NCBI GenBank assembly: GCA_958295875.1
Contig: OY282379.1
Coordinates: forward strand, 3,191,046-3,255,045
Source: an uncultured Pseudomonadales bacterium
Lineage (GTDB): Bacteria > Pseudomonadota > Gammaproteobacteria > Pseudomonadales > Azotimanducaceae
DNA length: 64,000 nucleotides
Direction: 5' to 3'
Both the position numbers and the translations under genes were made by a program. Positions within the stretch are counted from its first letter, which is position 1, and the number at the start of each line of letters is the position of its first letter. The notes under the pieces were generated by a model. That model made no database searches. It was not told the DNA's origin and was given only the letters and a program-made list of their open reading frames with translations. This document shows, in pieces, positions 8,876-16,689 of this stretch.

Positions 8876-10111
8876 GTGCAAGGAGCCTTGGGCGTCCTCG
8901 CGGTGCTGGCGATTGCTTGGGCCATCGGCGAACGGCGGCGCGACGTGCGCTGGAAGCCCGTGGCCATTGGGGTGGCGCTGCAGTTCACTTTCGCCTTTTT
9001 GCTGCTGCGCGCGCCGCTGGTCAAGGAAGGCCTGCTGCTCGTCAACCATGTCGTGGCGGCCATCGAGATCGCCACCACAGCAGGCTCGTCGCTCATGTTT
9101 GGCTTCTTGGGTGGCGACGAACTGCCGTTCGAGGTCACCGCCGAGACGGCGCCGTACATCTTCGCTTTTCGCATCCTGCCGCAGATCTTGGTGTTCAGCG
9201 TGTTGGTGGCGCTGTTGTGGCATTGGCGCGTGCTGCCGGTGGTCATCCGCGGCTTCGCGTGGGCGCTCAAGCGCTCGCTCGGCGTTGGCGGCGCGGTGGG
9301 CGTGGCGGCGTCTTCCAGCGTTTTCTTGGGCATGGTGGAAGCGCCGTTGGCGATTCGCGCCTATCTCGCGCACATCTCACGCTCGGAGTTGTTCGTGGTG
9401 ATGACCTGCGGCATGTCCACCGTGGCGGGTTCCATCATGGTGCTCTACGCCGGGGTGCTGGCGCCGGTCATCGATGGCGCGCTGGGGCACATCTTGGTCG
9501 GCTCGGTGGTCAACGTGCTGGGCGCGGTCGTCATCGCGCGCATCATCATTCCGGAAGACGGCCACACCGCCGGCGAGGGGCTTGCGGATACGCTGCGCTA
9601 TGACAGCGTCATCGACGCCGTCGCTAGGGGCGCGGCGGATGGCACGCGCCTCGTCGTCAACATCGGCGCCATGGTCATCGTGATGGTGAGCCTCATCGCC
9701 CTTGCCAACCATGTGCTCGGCGTCGTCACGGTGTTCGGCGCCCCGTTGGCCCTGGAGCGGATGGTCGGCTGGGCGTTCGCGCCGGTGGCGTGGCTGATGG
9801 GGGTGGAGTGGGAGCAAGCGTCGTTCGCCGGCACGCTGCTCGGCGTGAAGGTGGTGCTGAACGAACTCATCGCCTACCTGCAACTCAGCGCCGCGGACCC
9901 AGCCGAGTTGAGCGAGCGCACCCGGCTCATCCTCACCTACGGCCTGTGCGGGTTCGCCAACTTCGGCAGCTTGGGCATCCTCATCGGCGGGCTCTCGACG
10001 CTGATCCCGGAGCGGCGCGCCGAGTTCTTGGCTCTAGCGCCTAGGGCGTTGATTTCAGGCACGATCGTCGGCTGGCTCACTGGGGCTATCGCGGGTCTGG
10101 TAACGATTTAA
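8876..10111 (+). CDS. NupC-type concentrative nucleoside transporter
   Basis: A 411-residue inner-membrane protein of the CNT family that couples nucleoside uptake to H+ or Na+. The three family blocks are visible: the N-terminal two or three helices ([15 protein letters not shown]), the core with [15 protein letters not shown] and [11 protein letters not shown], and the C-terminal [12 protein letters not shown] and [10 protein letters not shown] motifs, which hold nucleoside- and cation-binding residues in Vibrio CNT. I chose GTG 8876 because AGGGGAGG (8861-8868) sits 7 bp upstream and the N-terminus then matches the family. The open frame before it is a shadow of the PfkB gene. The 3' end overlaps convergent ltaE by 26 bp. 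Confidence 0.9.
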   Translation: MQGALGVLAVLAIAWAIGERRRDVRWKPVAIGVALQFTFAFLLLRAPLVKEGLLLVNHVVAAIEIATTAGSSLMFGFLGGDELPFEVTAETAPYIFAFRILPQILVFSVLVALLWHWRVLPVVIRGFAWALKRSLGVGGAVGVAASSSVFLGMVEAPLAIRAYLAHISRSELFVVMTCGMSTVAGSIMVLYAGVLAPVIDGALGHILVGSVVNVLGAVVIARIIIPEDGHTAGEGLADTLRYDSVIDAVARGAADGTRLVVNIGAMVIVMVSLIALANHVLGVVTVFGAPLALERMVGWAFAPVAWLMGVEWEQASFAGTLLGVKVVLNELIAYLQLSAADPAELSERTRLILTYGLCGFANFGSLGILIGGLSTLIPERRAEFLALAPRALISGTIVGWLTGAIAGLVTI

Positions 10112-11069
10112 CGGCTTCCAGCACGGCCTCCACGTCGGCGTCGCCGACGTCGAGGTGCAGCACCCAGCGTTCGTCCTCAACCTGGATGCCGCTTTCGGCC
10201 AAGGCGTCGCCGGCACTCGCCAATTCGGGCCCGACAAACACCATGTTCGTGTGCTGCGTCGCGCTGTGGCCCAAGGCGGCCAGGCCGGCCGCCAAGCGCT
10301 CGGCGCGGGCATGATCGTCGCTCAAGCGCTGCACATGGTGGTGCAAGGCGTGCCGCGCCGCGGCGGCCAGCACGCCGGCTTGGCGCATGCCGCCGCCGAG
10401 CATCTTGCGCCAGCGCCGCGCCCGCTTGATGAAGGGCGCATCGCCAACCAGCGCGGAACCCACGGGCGCCCCGAGCCCCTTGGAGAAGCAAACGGACACC
10501 GAGTGCGCCGTGGCCGCGATTTCCGCAGCGTCCGCCCCGCACGCGATGGCCGCATTGAACAGGCGCGCGCCGTCGAGATGCAGGCGCAGCCCATTTGCAT
10601 CGCACAGCGCGCGGGCGCAGCGCAGGTAGCTGAGCGGCAGCGGCTTGCCGGCTTGGGTGTTCTCCAAACAAAGCAGGCGGGTGCGCGCGAAGTGATCGTC
10701 GTCCGGCTTGATGGCGGCGCGGATGGCGTCCAAGGCCACCGTGCCATCGGCTGCGAAGGGGAGCGGTTGGGGTTGGATGCCGCCCAGCGCTGCCGCGCCG
10801 CCGCCCTCGAAGAGGTAGGTGTGGGCGTGATGGCCGGCGATGAACTCGTCGCCGCGCCCGCAATGCGAGAGCAAGGCGCATAGATTGGATTGGGTGCCGC
10901 TGGCGACGAAGACGGCAGCTTCAAAGCCGAGCCGTTCTGCGATGTCCGCTTCTAGGGCGTTGACCGACGGGTCTTCCCCATACACATCGTCGCCCACCGC
11001 GGCCGCGGCCATGGCGCGGCGCATCGCCGCGGTGGGGCGGGTGACGGTATCTGAGCGAAGGTCGATCAA
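10086..11069 (-). CDS. ltaE: low-specificity L-threonine aldolase
   Basis: A PLP-dependent enzyme of 327 residues that splits L-threonine or L-allo-threonine into glycine and acetaldehyde. It starts with the family hallmark [12 protein letters not shown] from a TTG codon. [16 protein letters not shown] follows near residue 27. [10 protein letters not shown] carries the Asp that pairs with the pyridine nitrogen, and [13 protein letters not shown] carries the Schiff-base Lys. The gene lies 31 bp downstream of an orphan exbD and may be co-transcribed with it. Its first half, together with the tail of exbD, is duplicated at 16.0-16.5 kb at high identity (a few substitutions, for example AAAVGDD versus AAEVGDD). 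This copy is complete. Confidence 0.93.
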   Translation of the reverse strand: MIDLRSDTVTRPTAAMRRAMAAAAVGDDVYGEDPSVNALEADIAERLGFEAAVFVASGTQSNLCALLSHCGRGDEFIAGHHAHTYLFEGGGAAALGGIQPQPLPFAADGTVALDAIRAAIKPDDDHFARTRLLCLENTQAGKPLPLSYLRCARALCDANGLRLHLDGARLFNAAIACGADAAEIAATAHSVSVCFSKGLGAPVGSALVGDAPFIKRARRWRKMLGGGMRQAGVLAAAARHALHHHVQRLSDDHARAERLAAGLAALGHSATQHTNMVFVGPELASAGDALAESGIQVEDERWVLHLDVGDADVEAVLEAVKSLPDPR

Positions 11070-11100
11070 ACCGCGCGTGGCGGCGAACTTGGCTGGGGCG

Positions 11101-11541
11101 TCAACTCCCCGCCGCCAACGAGACGCTGAAGACCCCGGCCTGGCGCGCCGAATCCATCACATGCACCATGCTTTCCGTGCGCGAGTTCGGGTGCGGTTGG
11201 ATGACCACGGGCGCTTCCGGGTTCTCCGCGTGCAAACGCTCGATGTTGGCGCGCACGGAGCGCCAATCCACGTCGCGCTGGGCGATGATGATGCGATCGC
11301 GGCTGGTGATGCGCACGACGATGCTGCGCTTGTCGGGGTCTACCGTTTTCGGCTTGTCGTCTTCAGGCTGATTGACATCGAGCCCCACTTCTTTGACGAA
11401 CGTGGCCGTGACGATGAAGAAGATGAGCATGATGAACACCACGTCCAACATGGGCGTCAGGTTGATCTGCTCTTCGCCCTCGTCGGTGGTGTGAGAATGC
11501 TTTCGCAACGCGGCTTCCCCCTTAGCTGGCGCCAGCGGCAT
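11101..11541 (-). CDS. exbD: ExbD/TolR-family proton-channel subunit (orphan)
   Basis: A 146-residue inner-membrane protein with one TM helix ([19 protein letters not shown]). The Asp in this helix conducts protons in ExbD, and a periplasmic domain follows. It is a close paralogue of the exbD at 41.1-41.5 kb. No exbB or tonB lies beside it, so it would have to use the ExbB proteins of the other cluster or be non-functional. ATG 11541 has no ribosome-binding site; TTG 11508 (MRKHSHT..., 135 aa) has AAGGGGG upstream and matches usual ExbD N-termini better. The reading frame stays open upstream of the ATG for at least 60 codons without recognised homology. The last 40 bp of the gene are repeated at 16491-16530. 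Confidence 0.85.
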   Translation of the reverse strand: MPLAPAKGEAALRKHSHTTDEGEEQINLTPMLDVVFIMLIFFIVTATFVKEVGLDVNQPEDDKPKTVDPDKRSIVVRITSRDRIIIAQRDVDWRSVRANIERLHAENPEAPVVIQPHPNSRTESMVHVMDSARQAGVFSVSLAAGS

Positions 11542-11796
11542 CTTAACCGAATTGCCGATGCTGCGGGAATCCGTGAACGGGTTCAGGGTCTTCTGGACGG
11601 TGCCGACGCGGAAGGCGCTGCGCCGGCTGCGGATCTTTGAGGGGCCCGAGGCGATGCGGGAGGGCTTCCCGGTGAGTGCGCGTGCGCAAGGCGCTAGCCG
11701 AGGGCGGTCGCGGAGTTGGAGTACAGGGGCTTGGCTCTTGCAGAGGCACCAAATCCTGTGGTGCTCGACAGATTGAGGGGCCCGACAGTCCCTGGG
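11542..11796. other. 255 bp without recognised gene, upstream of orphan exbD
   Basis: An exbB gene would be expected here, but no ExbB-like helices are visible in any frame. On the minus strand the exbD frame remains open across most of it, with no ATG. It is probably a junction left by rearrangement. I see no terminator or promoter I can support. Confidence 0.4.
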
Positions 11797-13057
11797 TCAA
11801 TCTCGCCGCTTCTTTGCATCCTTAAGCATCCTCTTGATGTCTTTATTCTCGGTAACCTTCAATGCCGTAAGGCGGGATACCTTCAGCTTCACGTCCGCGC
11901 CGGCGTCGATGAGGGTGCGCACTACCGCCGCATGGCCTTTACTCGCCGCTAGCATCAAAGGGGTGACCGCCACCGACCCTCTAAGATTGGCCTCAGACAC
12001 GGAATCGATGGCCGCCCCTCTTTCAAGCAGGACCGCTACGACATCTTCATTGCCTCCGTTGGCGGCAACGTGCAAGGCGGTGAAGCCCTGTGCCTTTGAC
12101 AACTCGCCCGTGACTCTCGCATTGACGTCTGCGCCCGCATCCAACAATGCGATAACCACTTGAGGAGACGCTGTTCCGGCGACTGCCGCAACGAGCACCG
12201 GTATTCCTTCCCTGTCGGTGAAACTGGCATCGGCTCCGCCAGCAACGGCCATCAAAGCCGCTTCGACATCATTTTGGTTGATCGCCGCTATCAAGCAACG
12301 CCGACGCCTGTTCCGGGGAGAGGTTGTCGGAATCAATCACCAAACCCACTTGCCTGAAGAGCGAAAACGCTTCGGTGTTGGCCGATTTCAACAAGTGGCC
12401 TCGCAGTTTTTCGCCCAACTCTCCTCGGTATTGATCTCGGCAGGATTCTCCGCAGACGATAGGACCTTCCCAGTCGCTCCCGTCGTCCGATCGCGCGACC
12501 AGGAAGTCTCTCACGACGTCGATATGCCCTTCCCGGACGGCGTGTTGAAAGGCGACGTCGTCCGCGTCGTCAGCGCCTGCCGCGAGCAACAAGCGGACCA
12601 TTTCGGACGAGCCGTCCTTGACCGACTTCTTGAGGGCCGTATCCGCCCGGTAGTTGTACCCCACGCTCGTCTGCCAACTGGGTTCATCGACCTGACCCCC
12701 TTCGTCGGCGTTTGTCCGGCGCGTGATCGTAAGGCCCTCGATCTGCAAGCCGCCCTTGTCGAGCTGCGCTCCTCCGTCCGCGCCTTGGTCGAGCAGCTCG
12801 GTGACCAGATTTCGATCTTGTGCGGCGACTGCATCCCAGAGTTGTTCGTCAATCGGCCGGACCCCCTCTTGCTCCTCTGCGCTGTCTGCCGCCTCCTGTG
12901 TGCCGGCCGAGCACGCCGGCAGCGCCAGACAGCAGGCGACAACGAGTGCCAGTGCCGTTGAAGAGGTCGTTGCCCGTAACGCGCACACGCGAGGCCCTGC
13001 ATGGAGTCTTCCATCTGCTTGAAGCGGCACGGCACCTTCACCGACAGCTTCCAGCAT
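11797..13057 (-). pseudogene. ankyrin-repeat lipoprotein, split by a frameshift
   Basis: Two overlapping minus-strand frames make one ankyrin protein. The upstream part starts at ATG 13057 (AGAGG five bases before it; GTG 12988 is an alternative) and has a lipoprotein signal ending in LALPAC. It continues with ankyrin-like helices (WDAVAAQDRNLVTELLDQGAD, VRLLLAAGADDADD) to a stop near 12269. The downstream part, from about 12300 to 11797, has clear repeats such as VVIALLDAGADVNA and ALHVAANGGNEDVVAVLL. Removing one T in a CTTG near 12290 joins the frames as ASALLIAAINQNDVEAAL, a natural ankyrin repeat. So a single-base insertion, or a sequencing error, splits the gene. Intact, it would be a roughly 420-residue outer-membrane or periplasmic lipoprotein for protein binding. 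Confidence 0.75.
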
Positions 13058-13421
13058 GGTCGCCTCTTTGGTCACTTCGCCCATCTCGCGGCACCCATTT
13101 CGGCGGATTCGCCGTGAGCGTAGCACGGGAACTGAACCGGGCCACATCGCCGCTGATGGGCGCCTCGGCTGCCACGAGGTCCGGTGAGATGCTTGGCCAA
13201 CTTGGGGCATGGAGATCGAACGGTGGCGAAGGCGGCGAGTATCCCGCAGCGCGGGTTGACGGCTGGCGAGAGCTGAGGAATGTCGAACGTGCGTGTCTGG
13301 CGAACTGCGGAGTGACGCGGATGGATCATCTACCTGGCTTGCCTTTTGGCGCGAGGGCAGCCAAGCTCCCCTGATGTGCGGCGTTGGCGACGCACGTCAA
13401 CAAGGAGCGGGAACCTAAACA
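13058..13421. other. intergenic 364 bp between divergent ankyrin and FG-GAP genes
   Basis: No recognisable gene in six frames. It should contain promoters for both divergent genes, but I see no convincing boxes. AAGGAG at 13402-13407 lies about 14 bp before the ATG of the FG-GAP gene, too far for a good ribosome-binding site. Confidence 0.4.
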
Positions 13422-15593
13422 ATGCAGCAGATTACCCCCGAACTCGGCGTGATCGTGGAACCACCGAGCGACGCCTCGGGCGCGGCGTTCACTCTGGCGA
13501 GATGCTTCCGTAGCCCGAGTTGCGCTATCGTGCTGGTGTATCTCTGCGCGAGCGCCGGCGCACAAGGCGACGACCACGGAGACTCGCGCTCCGCCGCCGC
13601 CCACGTCTCGCTGCCGAGCCAGACGACCGGCCAGACCGACCCCGGCGACGGTCTTGAGAACGGCGGCTACCGGCGCGCCTTGGGCGACTTCAACGGCGAC
13701 GGACGCGACGACGTGCTGCTGCGGCACCGGGACGGTCGCTGGTACTACTACCCGATGAACGGGCGCCGGCACATGGCCGGGCAAGGCACCGTGAACCTGA
13801 CGCGCAACATGAAATGGTCCGTGGCCGGAATCGGGGACTTCAACGGCGACGGACGCGACGACGTGCTGCTGCGGCACGAGGACGGTCGCTGGTACTACTA
13901 CCCCATGAACGGGCGAAAGCATCCGGCTGGACAAGGGGGCGTGAACCTGACGCGCAACCTGGAGTGGTCGGTGGCGGGGATCGGCGACCTCAACGGCGAC
14001 GGACGCGACGACGTGCTGCTGCGGCACGAGGACGGTCGCTGGTACTACTACCCCATGAACGGGCGACAGTATCCGGCTGGGCAAGGGGGCGTGAACCTGA
14101 CGCGCAACCTGGAGTGGTCGGTGGCCGGAATCGGCGACTTCAACAGCGACGGCCGGGACGACGTGCTGCTGCGCAAGCCCGGCAACGGCGCTTGGTACTA
14201 CTACCCGATGAACGGGCGGCGGCTTCTGGCCGGGCGGGGCACGGCGAACCTGACGCGCAATCTGGAGTGGTCGGTGGCGGGGATCGGCGACCTCGACGGC
14301 GACGGCCGGGACGACGTGCTGCTGCGCAAGCCCGGCAACGGCGCTTGGTACTACTACCCGATGAACGGGCGGCGGCTTCTGGCCGGGCGGGGCACGGCGA
14401 ACCTGACGCGCAATCTGGAGTGGTCGGTGGCGGGGATCGGCGACCTCGACGGCGACGGCCGGGACGACGTGCTGCTGCGCAAGCCCGGCAACGGCGCTTG
14501 GTACTACTACCCCATGAACGGGCGGCGGCCTCTGGCCGGCCAAGGCAGCGCGAATCTGACGTCCGACCGCGCATGGGGCGTGCTGTTCCGCGGCGGCGGA
14601 ACGGAGGCTTTCGCGCCAGCGGACCAGGCGGCATTCGACGCGCGCTTCGTCGGCAAACGATTGGCGACGGATAGCGCACCCTTCTACATCGACTTTCTTG
14701 ACGGTGGCAGGTTCGACGAGACTTTTGACTCGACGCCGTACCATGGTACCTACGTTTACCGGAACACCGGTCCAGACACGGGGACGGTGACGCTGACCTA
14801 CAGAACGGATCGTTGCGACTACCAAATGGCTTTCGACGCCACCGCTTCGGGCTCTTACCAATTCCAATGCAACACTGTCTCGGGCAGCTCCGACTGGCAA
14901 ATCGAGGAGATAAGCGGCTCAGCGCCCCCGGCTCCGACGGCAGCGCGCGCGGACAGCACAGCCATTCGATTTGAATGGCCTTGGAACGTCTCGGCCGGCA
15001 GGACTTACACGTTTGACTTCCAAGCACGGCAAAAGGGCGATGCATGGTGGATTCGGGCTTGCCGCACGGTCGATTTCACATCGTCCGGCCGAGCGACTAT
15101 GTATGCGGAGTTGTCCGGTTTGGAGTCGGCAACCACCTACGAGATTCGGTATCGGCTCCGCGACTCGAGCTCTTGTGAGGCTGCCATCCGGTCGCACTCG
15201 GGCCGCTGGTCTGCGATCGGCGAAGGACGCACCCAAAACGACGACGGCACTGGTGGCGGCGGAACGCGCCATGGAGTCGGCGACACGATCACTTCCATGC
15301 CCACTGGGCGCTGGCTTCCCGACATCACGTCCAACGCGTCGGTCAGCGTTTCCGGTTCCGACGTGACCATCCGGTTCAGCAATGGCGGCTACGTGGTGGA
15401 GAATGGGATCAGATACACCTGCGACGCCGGCGGCGGCTGCAGGGTCATGAATCGGGTTGTCGAACTCGGCGTGATCGTGGAAGCCACCGAGCGCGCCTCG
15501 GGCGCGGCGCCGGGCGTGGCCGGTGCCCTGACGCTGCAAGCGAAGATCGATCTGCAGAGCTTGGAGACGCCCGGCAAGAAATCAGTCCGCTAG
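13422..15593 (+). CDS. FG-GAP/VCBS repeat beta-propeller protein with C-terminal FN3-like domain
   Basis: A 723-residue, probably exported protein. A weak hydrophobic stretch near residues 38-50 (CAIVLVYLCASAGAQ) may be a displaced signal peptide. Six FG-GAP/VCBS repeats occupy residues 89-388, each with a DGD calcium-loop motif (DxNGDGRDDVLL) and WYYYPMNG. Three copies are 50 residues long with RHxDGRW and three are 51 with KPGNGAW. Then comes a domain with YHGTYVYRNTG, as seen in CxxC-type lipocalin-like surface proteins, and a fibronectin-III-like region (SATTYEIRYRL) at about 510-610. The first residues (ELGVIVE..SDASGAA) duplicate the C-terminus (ELGVIVE..ERASGAA), so the present start may lie in the leftover tail of a lost upstream paralogue. 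The true start is therefore uncertain. Role likely adhesion or surface binding. Confidence 0.7.
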   Translation: MQQITPELGVIVEPPSDASGAAFTLARCFRSPSCAIVLVYLCASAGAQGDDHGDSRSAAAHVSLPSQTTGQTDPGDGLENGGYRRALGDFNGDGRDDVLLRHRDGRWYYYPMNGRRHMAGQGTVNLTRNMKWSVAGIGDFNGDGRDDVLLRHEDGRWYYYPMNGRKHPAGQGGVNLTRNLEWSVAGIGDLNGDGRDDVLLRHEDGRWYYYPMNGRQYPAGQGGVNLTRNLEWSVAGIGDFNSDGRDDVLLRKPGNGAWYYYPMNGRRLLAGRGTANLTRNLEWSVAGIGDLDGDGRDDVLLRKPGNGAWYYYPMNGRRLLAGRGTANLTRNLEWSVAGIGDLDGDGRDDVLLRKPGNGAWYYYPMNGRRPLAGQGSANLTSDRAWGVLFRGGGTEAFAPADQAAFDARFVGKRLATDSAPFYIDFLDGGRFDETFDSTPYHGTYVYRNTGPDTGTVTLTYRTDRCDYQMAFDATASGSYQFQCNTVSGSSDWQIEEISGSAPPAPTAARADSTAIRFEWPWNVSAGRTYTFDFQARQKGDAWWIRACRTVDFTSSGRATMYAELSGLESATTYEIRYRLRDSSSCEAAIRSHSGRWSAIGEGRTQNDDGTGGGGTRHGVGDTITSMPTGRWLPDITSNASVSVSGSDVTIRFSNGGYVVENGIRYTCDAGGGCRVMNRVVELGVIVEATERASGAAPGVAGALTLQAKIDLQSLETPGKKSVR
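13440..13487 (+). repeat. 48-bp segment repeated at 15462-15509
   Basis: The 5' end of the FG-GAP gene matches its own 3' end over 48 bp, apart from one deleted and one inserted base that cancel in frame. It marks an old duplication of the locus. Confidence 0.85.
13686..14594 (+). repeat. six tandem 150/153-bp FG-GAP coding repeats
   Basis: The GAC starting each calcium loop occurs at 13686, 13836, 13986, 14136, 14289 and 14442, a period of 150 then 153 bp. Units 4 to 6 are almost base-identical, which indicates recent expansion or gene conversion. Confidence 0.9.
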
Positions 15594-15719
15594 GGGAGGC
15601 CCGAATAGAGCGTCGATCAACGGCTGCAAGTTGGCAAAGGCGGTTTCGGCGAGGAACCGCCGCGAAAATGGTGCGATTCGGCCGCTTCGATGCCGTTTCC
15701 GGCCTCTTCGCCGCTTTCC

Positions 15720-15853
15720 GGGCGTGCCGGCGCCGCAGTCGCGCCGCCAAGCTCCGTTCGGCGATCAGCAGGTTGGCCAAGCCCAGCAGCAACGTGGGTC
15801 CGCTGGGCTGGGCCGGGCTGAGCGTTCCTTTGTGCGCTGGCGAGCGGTGGCAC
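15720..15853 (-). pseudogene. IS5-family transposase C-terminal remnant
   Basis: The minus strand encodes AHKG...TLLLGLANLLIAERS, which matches the other remnant at 55.14-55.18 kb (LHKNAQRS-ALLLSFANLLIAEQS). It also resembles the C-terminus of IS5-family transposases, where KNxAQLxTLFALSNL is typical. 31 of 33 bases are identical between 15762-15794 and 55147-55179. The remnant ends exactly where the SDR-like sequence begins, so an IS may have been involved in the rearrangement. The 15594-15720 stretch before it holds nothing I recognise. Confidence 0.5.
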
Positions 15854-16459
15854 TCATCGCCCCGGCGGGCGATACACGGTGATGGGCCGCTGCCGCCGCA
15901 TCCAAGCCGGTTGCGCGTTCCACGCCCGCCCCAGCGTCGCGCCGCCGTCCACCACATGAGCTTGGCCGGTGACGAAGGTGGATTCGTCGCTGGCAAGCCA
16001 CAGGGCGCGGTGCAGGTAGCTGAGCGGCAGCGGTTTGCCGGCTTGCGTGTTCTCCAAACAGAGCAGACGGGTGCGCGCGAAGTGATCGTCGTCCGGCTTG
16101 ATGGCGGCGCGGATGGCGTCCAAGGCCACCGTGCCGTCGGCTGCGAAGGGGAGTGGTTGCGGTTGGATGCCCCCCAACGCAGCCGCGCCGCCGCCCTCAA
16201 ACAGATAGGTGTGGGCGTGATGGCCGGCGATGAACTCGTCGCCGCGCCCGCAATGCGAGAGCAAGGCGCATAGATTGGATTGGGTGCCGCTGGCGACGAA
16301 GACGGCAGCTTCAAAGCCGAGCCGTTCTGCGATGTCCGCCTGTAGGGCGTTGACGGACGGGTCTTCCCCATACACATCGTCGCCCACCTCGGCCGCGGCC
16401 ATGGCGCGGCGCATCGCCGCGGTGGGGCGGGTGACGGTGTCTGAGCGGAGGTCGATCAA
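15854..16459 (-). pseudogene. chimeric fragment: 5' half of ltaE fused in frame to 3' end of the SDR gene
   Basis: From TTG 16459 the first 149 or so codons copy ltaE (offset exactly 5390 from the complete gene). The last 49 or so codons copy the C-terminus of the SDR gene (offset 10946), ending at the same TGA. The crossover lies at 16003-16012 in a short GGGCGC-containing microhomology present in both parents, and it keeps the frame: [16 protein letters not shown]. The fusion lacks the PLP Lys of LtaE and the Rossmann and catalytic parts of the SDR, so no activity is expected. In orientation and order it is what a tandem duplication with breakpoints inside ltaE and the SDR gene would leave. 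Confidence 0.88.
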
Positions 16460-16490
16460 ACCGCGCGTGGCGGCGAACTTGCTTGGGGCG

Positions 16491-16530
16491 TCAACTCCCC
16501 GCCGCCAACGAGACGCTGAAGACCCCGGCG
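16491..16530 (-). pseudogene. 40-bp 3' fragment of exbD (duplicate of 11101-11140)
   Basis: Identical in position and spacing to the end of the orphan exbD relative to ltaE. Similarity stops sharply at 16530/11140, marking the right boundary of the duplicated segment and the left edge of the nitrate cassette. Confidence 0.85.
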
Positions 16531-16543
16531 CGATGCGGCGCTC

Positions 16544-16607
16544 TCGCAGTGCGCGAACAACCGGCTCACGCACCATCGCAGTGCGCGAACAACCGGCTCA
16601 TGCGCCA
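16544..16607. repeat. 32-bp direct tandem repeat at the cassette boundary
   Basis: Two adjacent 32-bp units (16544-16575 and 16576-16607) differ at two positions; each contains AGTGCGCGAACAACCGGCTC. They lie between the duplication scar and the sigma-54 promoter. Confidence 0.85.
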
Positions 16608-16661
16608 TGACCTCCTCGGAGTGAACACCGTAAGACTTTGATTGAACGTGCCTTTGAGTGC

Positions 16662-16677
16662 TGGCACGGTTGTTGCT
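16662..16677 (+). promoter_or_regulatory. sigma-54 (-24/-12) promoter of the nitrate cassette
   Basis: TGGCACGGTTGTTGCT matches the RpoN consensus TGGCACG-N4-TTGCW exactly, with GG at 16663-16664 and GC at 16675-16676 (12 bp apart). Transcription would start near 16688. This implies control by a sigma-54 activator such as NtrC under nitrogen limitation; no activator gene or clear enhancer site is seen here. Confidence 0.85.
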
Positions 16678-16689
16678 TGTTTGATCGGC

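Noticed and set aside
13686..14594. Regular direct repeats that might suggest a CRISPR array
   Set aside because: Units are 150-153 bp, contiguous and coding; there are no spacer-like variable segments. The 66-bp arrays at 56-60 kb are rejected for the same reason. No CRISPR found in the window.
13326..14900. 524-codon open frame on the minus strand, rich in VHRVVVPSAVAGLAQQ-type repeats
   Set aside because: It is the antisense shadow of the FG-GAP repeats; its periodicity equals that of the real gene.
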